Below the pieces are notes generated by a model that did no database searches, was not told where the DNA came from, and saw only the letters and a list, made by a program, of their open reading frames with translations. The position numbers and the translations under genes are program-made. From contig JAFAER010000240.1 of assembly GCA_023423895.1 (NCBI GenBank), positions 22,273 through 86,272 of the forward strand: a DNA stretch of 64,000 bases, read 5' to 3'. This document shows positions 52,358 to 61,060 of the stretch, piece by piece; the first letter of the stretch is position 1, and each line of letters starts with the position of its first letter. Source of the DNA: Pseudomonadota bacterium. GTDB lineage: Bacteria > Myxococcota_A > Polyangia > Polyangiales > Polyangiaceae.

Positions 52358-53568
52358 GGCGCATCTCCTTGGAAGTGAAGCATGACTCCGTTGCCTCCGA
52401 TCCAGACGTCCTTCGGCGAGCTTCCCCACACGGAGAAGAGCCTCGGCTTCACGTTCACCGCGTCGAGCGGAGTCGCGACCTTGCTCCACACCTTGCCGTC
52501 GAAGTGGAGGACCGAGGCGTCATCGCCGACGGCCCACACGTCGTTAGCCCCGAATCCGTAGACGCCGCGCAGGTCGGCCGTCACCGGGCTCGACACGGTT
52601 TCGAACGCGCGCGACGACAGCTTCTCCTGCGTCATCCGGCGAAGCACGCCGCCCTCGCCGACGACCCAGACGACCTGTTCGTTGCCCCACACGCCGTAGA
52701 GGTTCCGCGACGTGCGGCTGTCGTACTCCTCGAGCTCCCACGATGCGTCGCCCGGCTCGCCGGCGTCGGGAGCCGCACGACGGATGCGGAAGACGCGCGC
52801 GCCAGGACGGTCGTCGGATCCCACACTCGTGCCCCAGGCCTCGTCGGCGCGGGTCCTCGCGAGCGACCAGAGGCCGTCCACGCCCTCCGCGTCGAACATC
52901 GGTGTGGGCACCTCCGCCGGGTCGGCGAGGCCTTCGTCCGCCCACCCGCTGCACGTGACGAGGGCCGGGTAGCTCGCCCAGAAGTCGTTCGAGACCTGGC
53001 GTGCGAGAAGGACCGTCCCGTCCATGCCGGCGATCGCGCTGACGCTCGTGCCATCGATGAAGAGCGCCGAGGTCCAAGCGGTGCCGCTCGGCCCGTTCCA
53101 CCCCGTCGAGTGGTAGACGATGGGGCCGGCCGCCAGCCACACGTCGTTAGGTCCACCGAGCCACACGGAACGGATGGTGAACGGCGTCACCTCGTCCGGC
53201 ATCGGCGCCGCTTTCTCCCAGGCCTTGCCGTCGTAATGGACGACGGTCCGGTTCGTACCGACCGCCCACACGTCGTTCGAGCTCGATCCTCGGATCGCGG
53301 TGACGTTGATCTGGGTGTCGACAGGAACGTCGGCGACGCACAGACCGGACGGGCTGCAGGTCCCCGCATCCACCCGGTCCGGCGGTCGTTGCCCGGCGTC
53401 CACGTCCTGAGCGTCGGAGGCGTCGAGCGGCTCCGACGAACCGGCCTCGGGAACGACCTGCGAGTCTTCGTTCGGCGGCGCTGCGTCGTCGGTCGTCGCG
53501 CATGCCGCGGCGGCGACCACGGCCGGAAGAACGAGCAGCACGCCGGCTCCGAGCTCTCGCTTTCTCAT
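52354..53568 (-). CDS. Module B gene 5: beta-propeller-like lipoprotein
   Basis: A 404-residue protein with signal peptide ending AAAC (Cys 23), a CSPSGLC pair after an Asp/Ala linker, then propeller blades: GSSSNDVWAVGTNRTVVHYDGK, GGPNDVWLAAGPIVYH, GFGANDVWAVGDDASVLHFDGK and GSSPKDVWIGGNGVML. The HYDGKAW- and HFDGKVW-type ends compare with HFDGTSW and HYDGQSW in the module A gene at 23442-24623. Both ends overlap neighbours (ATGA upstream, GTGA downstream). Confidence 0.85.
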   Translation of the reverse strand: MRKRELGAGVLLVLPAVVAAAACATTDDAAPPNEDSQVVPEAGSSEPLDASDAQDVDAGQRPPDRVDAGTCSPSGLCVADVPVDTQINVTAIRGSSSNDVWAVGTNRTVVHYDGKAWEKAAPMPDEVTPFTIRSVWLGGPNDVWLAAGPIVYHSTGWNGPSGTAWTSALFIDGTSVSAIAGMDGTVLLARQVSNDFWASYPALVTCSGWADEGLADPAEVPTPMFDAEGVDGLWSLARTRADEAWGTSVGSDDRPGARVFRIRRAAPDAGEPGDASWELEEYDSRTSRNLYGVWGNEQVVWVVGEGGVLRRMTQEKLSSRAFETVSSPVTADLRGVYGFGANDVWAVGDDASVLHFDGKVWSKVATPLDAVNVKPRLFSVWGSSPKDVWIGGNGVMLHFQGDAP

Positions 53569-54749
53569 TGGACCACCCCGCAGTCCTTCATGAGGCACTT
53601 GCCCTCGACACAAGCCTGCCCCTCGACGCCGTCGCAGCGAACACCACAGGCGCCGCAGTTGAGCGGGTCGTCGAGCAGCGGTGTCTCACACCCGTTGTCG
53701 ATGTTGCCGTCGCAGTCCGCGTAGTTGGGGCTGCACGCGTACCCGCAGACGCCCTGGTCACACGTCGGCCGGCCATGCGCCGGGTCGAACATGAGCGAGA
53801 CGTTGCCGGTGACCGAGCTCCAGTCACCGGGGCACTTGAGCCCGCACGCGCCGCAGTTGTTCGGGTCCGAGTTGATCTGCGAGAAGCAGACCGAGCCGCA
53901 CGCGCACATGCACCGGCCGATGAAGCAGTCCTCGCCGGGCGCGCACTCGAGCCCGCACCCGCCGCAGTTCTTGGGGTCGAAGAGCGTGCTCGTCTCGCAG
54001 CCGTCACTGTTCGGGTCCAGCTTTCCGTTGACGAGGATGACGTCGCCGTTGCAGTCCGCCTGACCGGGGACGCACGCCGTCTGATTGCAAACGCCCGCGC
54101 GGCACGTCCGCATCAGGTTCGACTCGGGCGGCAGCTCCGGTTCATTGGAGGGAGGACAGACGTGCCCGCACGCGCCGCAGTTGTCCTCCTCGCGATTCAG
54201 GTCGTGGCAGGCCTTGTCCGGGCAGTACGTCCCGCCACCGGGACAGCCACACGCTCCCTCGCTACAGAGGTCGTCGCAGACATTGCCGCATGCGCCGCAG
54301 TTGTTGATGTCGCTCGCGCCGGGGCCGGCGATCTGGACCTCGCAGCCGTCGTCCGCGATGCCATTGCAGTCTGCATGCGACGGCGCGCAGATGAGCGCGC
54401 AGGCGCCGGCCGTGCACCGCATCGCTCCGTTGAAGCGGTCGAGGAACGCCTTGTCGTGCGGGCACCGGACGCCGCAGGCCCCGCAGTTGTCGTCATCGGA
54501 CGACAGATCGACGCTGCACGGGAACGGCTCGTTCGGGCACGTCGTGCGCCCCTCGGGGCACTCGTTCGAGGGACACATCCCGACGAACGCGCCTGCCTCG
54601 CTCGACGTGGACACGCCACCGTCCGGCGAGACGAACGAGCCCGTGCCCGCGTCCGAGTCGCTTCCGATGTAGATCTCGGATGCGCATCCCGCAGGGAGGA
54701 TCGCGAGCAGGCCGATGAGAGCGGCGCCCGGAACGATGACCCCTCTCAC
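53565..54749 (-). CDS. Module B gene 4: cysteine-rich NCGxCG-repeat lipoprotein
   Basis: A 394-residue lipoprotein (GTG start, lipobox PAGC, Cys 22). It carries exactly six NCG[AG]CG-x-x-C motifs (GVRC, GNVC, GHVC, GLEC, GLKC, GVRC) and three DC[ND]G...GCE motifs, the same counts as the module A protein at 22306-23445; N-terminal and C-terminal parts (PCSVDLSSDDDNCGACG; GQACVEGKC) match closely. The start GTG overlaps the stop of the preceding gene by 4 nt, so here the Cys-rich gene is directly coupled to the TPR-like gene, unlike in A where the IgGFc gene is in between. Confidence 0.9.
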   Translation of the reverse strand: MRGVIVPGAALIGLLAILPAGCASEIYIGSDSDAGTGSFVSPDGGVSTSSEAGAFVGMCPSNECPEGRTTCPNEPFPCSVDLSSDDDNCGACGVRCPHDKAFLDRFNGAMRCTAGACALICAPSHADCNGIADDGCEVQIAGPGASDINNCGACGNVCDDLCSEGACGCPGGGTYCPDKACHDLNREEDNCGACGHVCPPSNEPELPPESNLMRTCRAGVCNQTACVPGQADCNGDVILVNGKLDPNSDGCETSTLFDPKNCGGCGLECAPGEDCFIGRCMCACGSVCFSQINSDPNNCGACGLKCPGDWSSVTGNVSLMFDPAHGRPTCDQGVCGYACSPNYADCDGNIDNGCETPLLDDPLNCGACGVRCDGVEGQACVEGKCLMKDCGVVQ

Positions 54750-55504
54750 GGCGCCTCCGTACCGACGAGCGCGGTGACGCGGCTCGCATGAGCGGACGCG
54801 GGATACCGCGCCTGGAACGCCTTTGCCCTCGCGCGCGCCTCGTCACGCGCGCCGAGTCGGACCAAGGCGTCGATCGCGATGACGTCGCGTTCCTGGACGA
54901 GGACGCCTTGCGGATACCGCGTCGCGTGCTCCTCGGTCATCCGCAGCGCACGCGCCGGGTCTTCCGCGAGCGCAGCGCGCGTCCGTCGGAGGAAGCTCGC
55001 CTCCGACTCCTCCGTCGGCGCAGGCCGCCCCTCCGCGGACTTCGGCTCGGAGCCCGACCAGGGCGCCGGGCGGCGCGCCGACGTGATCGCAGTCGACGGC
55101 GGAGCTGCCGGCGCGGGCCGAGCCGGCACGCCTTCGGGGACCTCCGGGAGGTCTGCGACCGACACGCTCGCCGGCGCCACGACCGACGTGGGAGGCGTGA
55201 ACGTCGCCGGCGCCGACGGCAACTCGCGCGCGGCACCTTCCGGCGAGCTGGATCGCGAGGACGACGCCTCGGAGTAGACGAGCGCCAGCGCGCCCACGCC
55301 GACGACGACGACGAGCAGCGGCTTCAAGAGCCTCGACGAGCGCCGGTATGCCCCGCTCGGAGGCGGCGGCGGCACCGGAGCCGGTCCCATCCACTCCTGC
55401 AGTCGAGACTCGACGCGTCCGAGGTCCGCGCGCGTCGGCGCGTTGCGCGCGTCGGCGAGCAGCTCGTCGAGCAAGCGCTCGTTGTCGTCGTGGGACGCGC
55501 TCAT
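54746..55504 (-). CDS. Module B gene 3: single-span membrane protein with TPR-like tail (candidate anti-sigma factor)
   Basis: A 252-residue protein with a cytoplasmic part (LLDELLADARNAPTRADLGRV), one membrane segment (about 56-75, KPLLVVVVGVGALALVYSEA), a Pro/Ala/Ser linker and a helical TPR-like end (LRRTRAALAEDPARALRMTE; RARAKAFQARYPASAHASRV). The layout matches the 239-residue module A protein. It is coupled by ATGA to the sigma gene. No zinc-binding anti-sigma motif is visible; inhibition of the sigma factor is inferred from position and topology. Confidence 0.75.
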   Translation of the reverse strand: MSASHDDNERLLDELLADARNAPTRADLGRVESRLQEWMGPAPVPPPPPSGAYRRSSRLLKPLLVVVVGVGALALVYSEASSSRSSSPEGAARELPSAPATFTPPTSVVAPASVSVADLPEVPEGVPARPAPAAPPSTAITSARRPAPWSGSEPKSAEGRPAPTEESEASFLRRTRAALAEDPARALRMTEEHATRYPQGVLVQERDVIAIDALVRLGARDEARARAKAFQARYPASAHASRVTALVGTEAP

Positions 55505-56007
55505 GGCTTCTTCTCCGAGAGCTTCGATTTCGAGAGCATGACGAGCATCTGCTTTCTCGCGGCAGCGAGTCGTGAGTAGGCGGTCTTCAGCGGGCACTGG
55601 AGGACGAGCGCCACCTCCGTCATCGGGAGGTTCTCGATCTCGTGGAGGACGAGCACCGACCGTTTGTCCTCGTCGAGCCGCTGGATCATCGCGGTGAGCT
55701 GTTCCCTGGCGTCGGAGCGCTCGAGCTCGGTCGCCGCTGCGGGCTCGATGGCGTCGTCCGGAGCCTCCGGGACGAGCACCTCGCGCCGATGAGACGCCCG
55801 ACGGCGGTAGTCCGACGCCACCCGGAGACAGACCCCGTAGATCCACGGCCGGATCGGACCGCGATCGTCGAGCTCGGCGAGCTTCCGGAAGACGACGAGA
55901 AAGACCTCCTGACTCACGTCGTCGAGATCTCGCTCGGCCACCGCCTGGTACTTCAGGGTGCGCCAGACGAAGGCGGCATACCGTTCGAACAACTCTCGGG
56001 GAGACAT
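55501..56007 (-). CDS. Module B gene 2: ECF-type RNA polymerase sigma factor
   Basis: A 168-residue sigma-70 family factor. Region 2: AERDLDDVSQEVFLVVFRKL and PWIYGVCLRVASDYRRRA; region 4: LPMTEVALVLQCPLKTAYSRLAAARKQM. The ATG at 56007 gives standard ECF length. It is equivalent in position to the factor at 19131-19667; the two share the DDxxQEVF and the helix-turn-helix layout but differ clearly, so the modules probably respond to different signals. Lies 71 bp after the outer-membrane-like gene. Confidence 0.93.
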   Translation of the reverse strand: MSPRELFERYAAFVWRTLKYQAVAERDLDDVSQEVFLVVFRKLAELDDRGPIRPWIYGVCLRVASDYRRRASHRREVLVPEAPDDAIEPAAATELERSDAREQLTAMIQRLDEDKRSVLVLHEIENLPMTEVALVLQCPLKTAYSRLAAARKQMLVMLSKSKLSEKKP

Positions 56008-56078
56008 GGTCGCGGTCGTCGCCTCTCGAGAGAGGTCGAGGCCCCCCGCTACCGACTCCGTGAGCGATGTCACCCCTT

Positions 56079-57122
56079 CTACTGGGGGCCTCCTCGAGGA
56101 GTTCTCAGAAAATCGTCGAACGCGATGCCGAATGAGAGGAACGGACTGAAATATGCCGTCCGGAGCGCCTCTCGGCGAGCTCCGCCAGGCTCGGTGAACG
56201 CAACCTCGAGCGCACGGGGCGTCGCGGCGATGCCGAAGGAGGCGAAGAGATGCGCGCGCTCGCCGATCATCTGGCGCACGTACGCTCGAGCTATCGCCCC
56301 GACCGTCGTCGAGACGCCGGAGCGCGCGTCGCCGAAGCCGGCCCCCCATCCGACGTGGATCGTGGCTTCGGGGCCGAGGCAGGCGAACACCGAAAGGCTC
56401 TTCGCGCTCAACGGTGGGACGCAGAGCGTCGCCTCGAGCTGCGTGCTCGAGAGCCACGCCCGCCGCGACTCGAGGACCTCGTGCGAACGCACCGTGGAGA
56501 CGACGCCGCCGAGCACGGGGATGAAGCCGGTCGGCTCGAACAGCACGGAGACGTGCCCCCCCAGCGAGGGTGTCGCCGGCGTCGCGACGATCGCGGCCGC
56601 CGGCCCGATGCCGATGCCCACGCGGTCGGGCGCGCGCGTGCGAAGTGGCGGCGGCGACACGGGAGCCGAAGGCACGGGCGGCGCCGCGTGGGATTCGGGT
56701 GGCGGGGGCGGCAGTGACTCTCCGGGCGTGCGCGGAATGTCCGCCATGATCGACAGGGCAAGCGTGAACGCCTCCGTGGCCTGCTCGCAACGCTCCGCAG
56801 CGATCACGATCTCGCGCTGTCCCAGAGGCGCTCCCGAGGCCGCGAAGAGCCGCATGGAGGCCTTGTATCCGGGCGGATCGGCCGTTCGCTCGATCGACAC
56901 GACGAGCCGCCGATCCGTGCTCGAGGTTGCGAACACCGGTCGCGACAGGAGCCGCTCGACCTCCGTGGCCGCCTCCTCGGGCGAGAGGCAGCTCTCGGCG
57001 CCCGGGCCGCGCGACCACTCGAGCAGGACGCGCGCTTCGTCGGGGGTGGTCTCGGCTCGCGCCGGCAGCGACCAGAGCGCGGTCAGCGCGAGAGCCAGGG
57101 CTCCGCGGGATCGGGCGCTCAT
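56079..57122 (-). CDS. Module B gene 1: outer-membrane-like protein with periplasmic domain
   Basis: A 347-residue exported protein: signal peptide with cleavage after PARA (about residue 22), an N-terminal domain with two Cys (ESCLSPEE; AERCEQATE), a Pro-rich linker (about 140-165, PPPPPESHAAPPVP), and an amphipathic beta-strand region to the end (VGIGIGPAAAIV, LGGHVSVLFEP, TAYFSPFLSFGIAFDDFL). It corresponds in layout to the protein at 17921-19072. The upstream 160-bp gap to the ABC permease gene contains TTGCTAGGTT near 57130-57145, a weak promoter candidate for the whole module. Confidence 0.75.
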   Translation of the reverse strand: MSARSRGALALALTALWSLPARAETTPDEARVLLEWSRGPGAESCLSPEEAATEVERLLSRPVFATSSTDRRLVVSIERTADPPGYKASMRLFAASGAPLGQREIVIAAERCEQATEAFTLALSIMADIPRTPGESLPPPPPESHAAPPVPSAPVSPPPLRTRAPDRVGIGIGPAAAIVATPATPSLGGHVSVLFEPTGFIPVLGGVVSTVRSHEVLESRRAWLSSTQLEATLCVPPLSAKSLSVFACLGPEATIHVGWGAGFGDARSGVSTTVGAIARAYVRQMIGERAHLFASFGIAATPRALEVAFTEPGGARREALRTAYFSPFLSFGIAFDDFLRTPRGGPQ

Positions 57123-57283
57123 CGCGATCGCCCAACCTAGCAAGAGCGGCGCGCCGGAGATAGCGTGAGTGCGGCCGTCGCGTCGCGCCGCGTCGCGTCG
57201 CGCGCTCCTGCGTGCATCGCATGGGAAGTCTCGTCGTGAGCTGCGCGAGGTGCGCGCCGTCCGCGGTAGGACACGACTCGACG

Positions 57284-58513
57284 TCACTCGTGCCGGAGCG
57301 CGATGATCGGATCGAGCGTCGCCGCGCGCCGGGCCGGAAAGAAGCCGAACGCGATGCCGGTCATCGCGCTCGTCACGACCGCGACGGTGAGCGCCACCGG
57401 GTCGAGCTTCATCGGCCAGCCGAGCGTCTCGCCGAGGAAGCGGATGATGCCGAGGCCGGCGGCAGCACCGGCAAGGCCACCGATGAGGGCGAGGACGACC
57501 GCCTCGACGAGGAACTGCGTCATGATGTCTCCGGCGCGGGCCCCGATCGCCATCCGGATCCCGATCTCGCGCGTCCGCTCGGTCACGCTCACCAACATGA
57601 TGTTCATCACGCCGATGCCACCGACGACGAGGCTCACGCCTGCGATCATGACGAGCAGGACGGTGAGCAGCGAGTAGATCGCCGTCTGCATCTCCTGGAA
57701 CTCCTGTTGGGTGCGGATCCAGAAGTCCGGCTCGCGCCCTTCCTCGATGTGATGACGCTGGCGCAGGATCGAGTCGATCTGTGCGACGGCTCGCTGCGTC
57801 GTCTCGGCGCTCGTGGCCGACACGAGCAGCACGCCGGCGAAGCCCGGAGCCGTCCGCATCACCCGGCCCCGCATCGAGCCGATGGGCATCAGGACCATGT
57901 TGTCCTGATCGCCGCCGAACGGCGCCTCCCCCTTCGACTCGAGGACACCGATGACGCGGAACGAGTGGCGCCCGATCCGCACGTAGCCTCCGACGGGGTC
58001 CTCCTGATCGAAGAGCCTCGACGCCACGGTCGTGCCGAGGATGCAGACCTTGGCCTTCGTCGCCTCGTCGTGCTCGTCCCACTCCGCACCGCGAGCCACG
58101 CGCCAGCTACGCACCGGGAAGAACGACCGCGTCGAGCCGATGACCTGTGCAGACCAATTCTTGTCGCCGGCCACCACCTGCGCGCGCGAGCGCAGCGCCG
58201 GCGCGACCGCGTTGACGCTCACGGCCTCGCGGACGATCGCCCGTCCGTCGTCCTCGGTGAGGCGCGCTCCGGCCCCGAGCGCCCCCTTCGCCCCCGAAGC
58301 TGCCGCGCTCTGCGGAGCGACGAGGATGACGTTCGAGCCCATGTTCTGGATCTGCGACGAGACCTGATCGCGCGCGCCGGCGCCCAGCGCGGTCACCGTC
58401 ACCACGGCAGCCACGCCGATGAGGATGCCGAGGATCGTGAGCGAGGCTCGGAGCGTGCTCCGCACGATGGAGAGGATCGCGAGCCGGACGCCGGTGTAGA
58501 GCGCGTCGAGCAT
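57284..58513 (-). CDS. MacB-type ABC transporter permease (second copy)
   Basis: A 409-residue permease. It has the first membrane helix with TLRASLTILGILIGVAAVV (about residues 20-38), a large periplasmic MacB-PCD domain (about 45-260), and three C-terminal helices containing the family block GGIGVMNIMLVSVTERTREI. It is typical of MacB/LolC/FtsX-type mechanotransmission permeases rather than importers. Its start overlaps the stop of the first permease gene by one base. The pair presumably forms a heterodimer with the ATPase at 59730; exported substrate unknown. Confidence 0.93.
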   Translation of the reverse strand: MLDALYTGVRLAILSIVRSTLRASLTILGILIGVAAVVTVTALGAGARDQVSSQIQNMGSNVILVAPQSAAASGAKGALGAGARLTEDDGRAIVREAVSVNAVAPALRSRAQVVAGDKNWSAQVIGSTRSFFPVRSWRVARGAEWDEHDEATKAKVCILGTTVASRLFDQEDPVGGYVRIGRHSFRVIGVLESKGEAPFGGDQDNMVLMPIGSMRGRVMRTAPGFAGVLLVSATSAETTQRAVAQIDSILRQRHHIEEGREPDFWIRTQQEFQEMQTAIYSLLTVLLVMIAGVSLVVGGIGVMNIMLVSVTERTREIGIRMAIGARAGDIMTQFLVEAVVLALIGGLAGAAAGLGIIRFLGETLGWPMKLDPVALTVAVVTSAMTGIAFGFFPARRAATLDPIIALRHE

Positions 58514-59733
58514 CACTCCGTCCTCAGTGCTTCGATCGGGTCGAGCGAAGCCGCACGGCGAGCCGGCAAGAACCCGAAGACCACTCCGATGAAGCCGCTC
58601 GTCGCCGCCGCGATCGCGATCGATCCGGCCGTCGGGGCGGCGTTCCACCCGAGCGCCCTTCCGAGCGCGATCGTCGCCGCCGATCCGACGACGATGCCGA
58701 GGATTCCGCCGGCGAGCGAGAGCACGATGGCTTCGAGCAGGAACTGGACGAGGATGTCGCGTTCGCGCGCGCCGATGGACAGGCGGATGCCGATCTCGCG
58801 CGTGCGCTCGGCGACGCTCACGAGCATGATGTTCATCACGCCGATGCCACCGACGACGAGGCTCACGGCTGCCACCGAGAGGAGGAGCGCCGACAGCACG
58901 TCGGTGATCGCACGCTGCGCCTCGCGGAACTCCGACTGGGTCGTGACGCTGAAGTCGTTCTCGCGGTCGTTCGGGATGCGATGCCGCTGTCGAAGGATGC
59001 TCGTGATCTGCACCTGCGCGCGAGACGTGGTCTCCTCCGCGGTCGCGCTCGCCATCAGCATGTCGACGCGGCCCGGGGACGTCCGCATGACGCGACCACG
59101 AAAGCTGCCGACCGGCATCAGGATGCGGTCGTCCTGATCCTCGCCGAACGGCGAGTTTCCTTTCGGTTCGAGCGTCCCGATGATGCGGAACGGATGGCTC
59201 CCGATGCGGATCGTGCGCCCGACGGGATCGAGGTCGCCGAACAGCTTCTCGGCAACGGTCTGACCGATGACGCAGACCTTCGTCTTCACGGTCTCGTCGC
59301 TCTCGGTCCAGAGCTCGCCCTTGCCGATCTTGAAGCGACGAATCGGGAAATACGAAGTCGTCGTGCCGACCAGCAACGTCGAGACGTTGCGCTCCGCGTA
59401 GACCACCTGGCCCATCGTCGACAGCCACGGCGCGACATGCGTCACGCTCACAGCCTCACGCGCGATCGCCCTGCCGTCGGCTTCCGTGAGGCGCCCCGTC
59501 GTCTTCGCGCGCACCCCCGACTGCTGCACGTTCTCCGGGTTGATGTAGAGCGCGTTCGACGCGAAGCTGTCGATCTGGTCGCCGACACTGGCGGATGCTC
59601 CACCCGCGAGCGCCGTCACCATCACCACGGCGGTGACGCCGATGAGGATGCCGAGCACGGTCAGCCCCGCACGCAGCTTGTTGCGCGCGATCGCCGAGAG
59701 CGCGAGCCGGATGGCGCCGAGGACGAGCGTCAT
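58513..59733 (-). CDS. MacB-type ABC transporter permease (first copy)
   Basis: A 406-residue permease with the same layout as its neighbour: KLRAGLTVLGILIGVTAVVM near 19-38, MacB periplasmic domain, and GGIGVMNIMLVSVAERTREI before the last helices. The two permeases are clearly related and likely arose by tandem duplication. The ATG at 59733 overlaps the stop codon of the ATPase gene by 4 nt. Separate ATPase and permease chains are used here, in contrast to E. coli MacB where they are fused. Confidence 0.93.
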   Translation of the reverse strand: MTLVLGAIRLALSAIARNKLRAGLTVLGILIGVTAVVMVTALAGGASASVGDQIDSFASNALYINPENVQQSGVRAKTTGRLTEADGRAIAREAVSVTHVAPWLSTMGQVVYAERNVSTLLVGTTTSYFPIRRFKIGKGELWTESDETVKTKVCVIGQTVAEKLFGDLDPVGRTIRIGSHPFRIIGTLEPKGNSPFGEDQDDRILMPVGSFRGRVMRTSPGRVDMLMASATAEETTSRAQVQITSILRQRHRIPNDRENDFSVTTQSEFREAQRAITDVLSALLLSVAAVSLVVGGIGVMNIMLVSVAERTREIGIRLSIGARERDILVQFLLEAIVLSLAGGILGIVVGSAATIALGRALGWNAAPTAGSIAIAAATSGFIGVVFGFLPARRAASLDPIEALRTE

Positions 59734-60914
59734 GCGTGCTTTCGCTTCGGGGCGGGCGGCGCCACGATCGGCGCGAGAAGCGACAGGACGAGGTAACGAG
59801 CGAGCGCGACACACGCGATGCCCAGCACCGCCACCGCGAGCGCGAGACCAAGCCGCGTCCCGGAGAGGCCTTCGAGCCGGTCGAGTAGCGGCTTGCTCCA
59901 CGGAAGCCATCCGGCCGCCGTCAGCGGAGCGATGACGAGCGCGACGCCGAGCGTGTAGCCGAGCGACACGCGGACGCGCTGGTCGTTCGTCAGCGGCCGA
60001 CCCAGATGTTTGCGTGCGTACAGGACCGCGAACACGGCTTCGAGGACGAACCCGAAAGCGAGCGGGATCGCGACCGAGCCGATGTCGAGGATCGTCCGGC
60101 AGTAGAGGGCGCCCAGCAGGATCCCGACGAGCCCGCCCAACGCCATCATCGCGTAGAGGGCCCGAGGCACCGGCCCGCCGAGACGGCGACGCTCGGCCAC
60201 GAGCGGATCGTCGGAGGTCTCGTCGTCGCGGGAGAGGCTCGGCTCCGGCGGCGGGAGCTTCTCGAGCTCCGCGGCGGCGTCGACCGGCTGCTCACGGACG
60301 TCGCTGACGATGCGACCATCGCGGAACGTGACGACGCGCGACGCGCAGGCCGCGATGTCGTGCTCGTGCGTGACGAGCACGATCGTGATCCCGCGATCGC
60401 GATTGAGCCTCTGCAAGAGCGCGAGGACCTCGAGGCTCGTTCGCGTATCGAGGTTTCCGGTCGGCTCGTCCGCGAGCAGCATCGGCGGCCCGGTGACGAG
60501 CGCCCGCGCGATCGCGACACGCTGCTGCTGCCCGCCCGAGAGCTGATTGGGTGTATGATGCACACGCTCGGCGAGCCCCACCGCTGCGAGCGCCTCGAGC
60601 GCTTGCTTGCGCCGCTGGCGCACCGACACACCGCGATAGACCAGCGGCAGCTCGACGTTCTCGAGCGCCGTCGTGCGCGGCAGCAAGTTGAATCCCTGGA
60701 AGATGAACCCGATGAGCCGGTTCCGCAGGACCGCCCGGGCGTCGCTCGACCGCGCGCCGATGTCGAAGCCTGCGAGCTCGTACGCGCCGCGCGTCGGCCG
60801 GTCGAGGCAGCCGAGGATGTTCATCAGCGTGCTCTTGCCCGACCCGCTGGTCCCGACGATCGCGACGAACTCGCCCTGCGCGATGTCCAGATCGATCTCG
60901 CGAAGCGCGCGCAC
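59730..60914 (-). CDS. MacB-type ABC transporter ATPase with C-terminal membrane helices; 5' end altered
   Basis: ATPase domain (about 1-220) with Walker A GTSGSGKS, Q loop FIFQGFNLLP, signature LSGGQQQRVAIARAL, Walker B LLADEPTGNLD and switch His in VTHEH, followed by an extra part with four membrane helices (about 250-390), an unusual addition to a LolD/MacB-type ATPase. The first in-frame ATG/GTG/TTG is the GTG at 60914, but the codons before it (60965-60915) read PLISCRSLSKDYESGAGL, the normal first strand and aromatic A-loop Tyr of such ATPases. The true product therefore probably starts further upstream at a CTG or ATC, or lacks this strand. A foreign element ends at 60969, immediately upstream. 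Confidence 0.85.
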   Translation of the reverse strand: MRALREIDLDIAQGEFVAIVGTSGSGKSTLMNILGCLDRPTRGAYELAGFDIGARSSDARAVLRNRLIGFIFQGFNLLPRTTALENVELPLVYRGVSVRQRRKQALEALAAVGLAERVHHTPNQLSGGQQQRVAIARALVTGPPMLLADEPTGNLDTRTSLEVLALLQRLNRDRGITIVLVTHEHDIAACASRVVTFRDGRIVSDVREQPVDAAAELEKLPPPEPSLSRDDETSDDPLVAERRRLGGPVPRALYAMMALGGLVGILLGALYCRTILDIGSVAIPLAFGFVLEAVFAVLYARKHLGRPLTNDQRVRVSLGYTLGVALVIAPLTAAGWLPWSKPLLDRLEGLSGTRLGLALAVAVLGIACVALARYLVLSLLAPIVAPPAPKRKHA

Positions 60915-60968
60915 GAGGCCAGCGCCGGACTCGTAGTCCTTGGAGAGGGATCGGCAGGAGATGAGGGG

Positions 60969-60995
60969 TTTAGGCTCCAGGCTCCAGGCTCCAGG
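60969..60995. repeat. Left 27-bp terminal inverted repeat of the IVP element
   Basis: Plus strand reads TTTA, then three 7-bp units GGCTCCA, then GG. It is the exact reverse complement of 61509-61535. On the inner side, degenerate 7-bp units continue (CTTCAGG, and at 61017-61050 CTTCAGG and TTTCAGG copies), so the end is built from a decaying heptamer array. Confidence 0.95.
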
Positions 60996-61060
60996 CTTCA
61001 GGAAGAGAGCGTTCGGCTCAGGCTTCAGGCTTCAGGTTTCAGGTTTCAGGGAGGAAGAGA

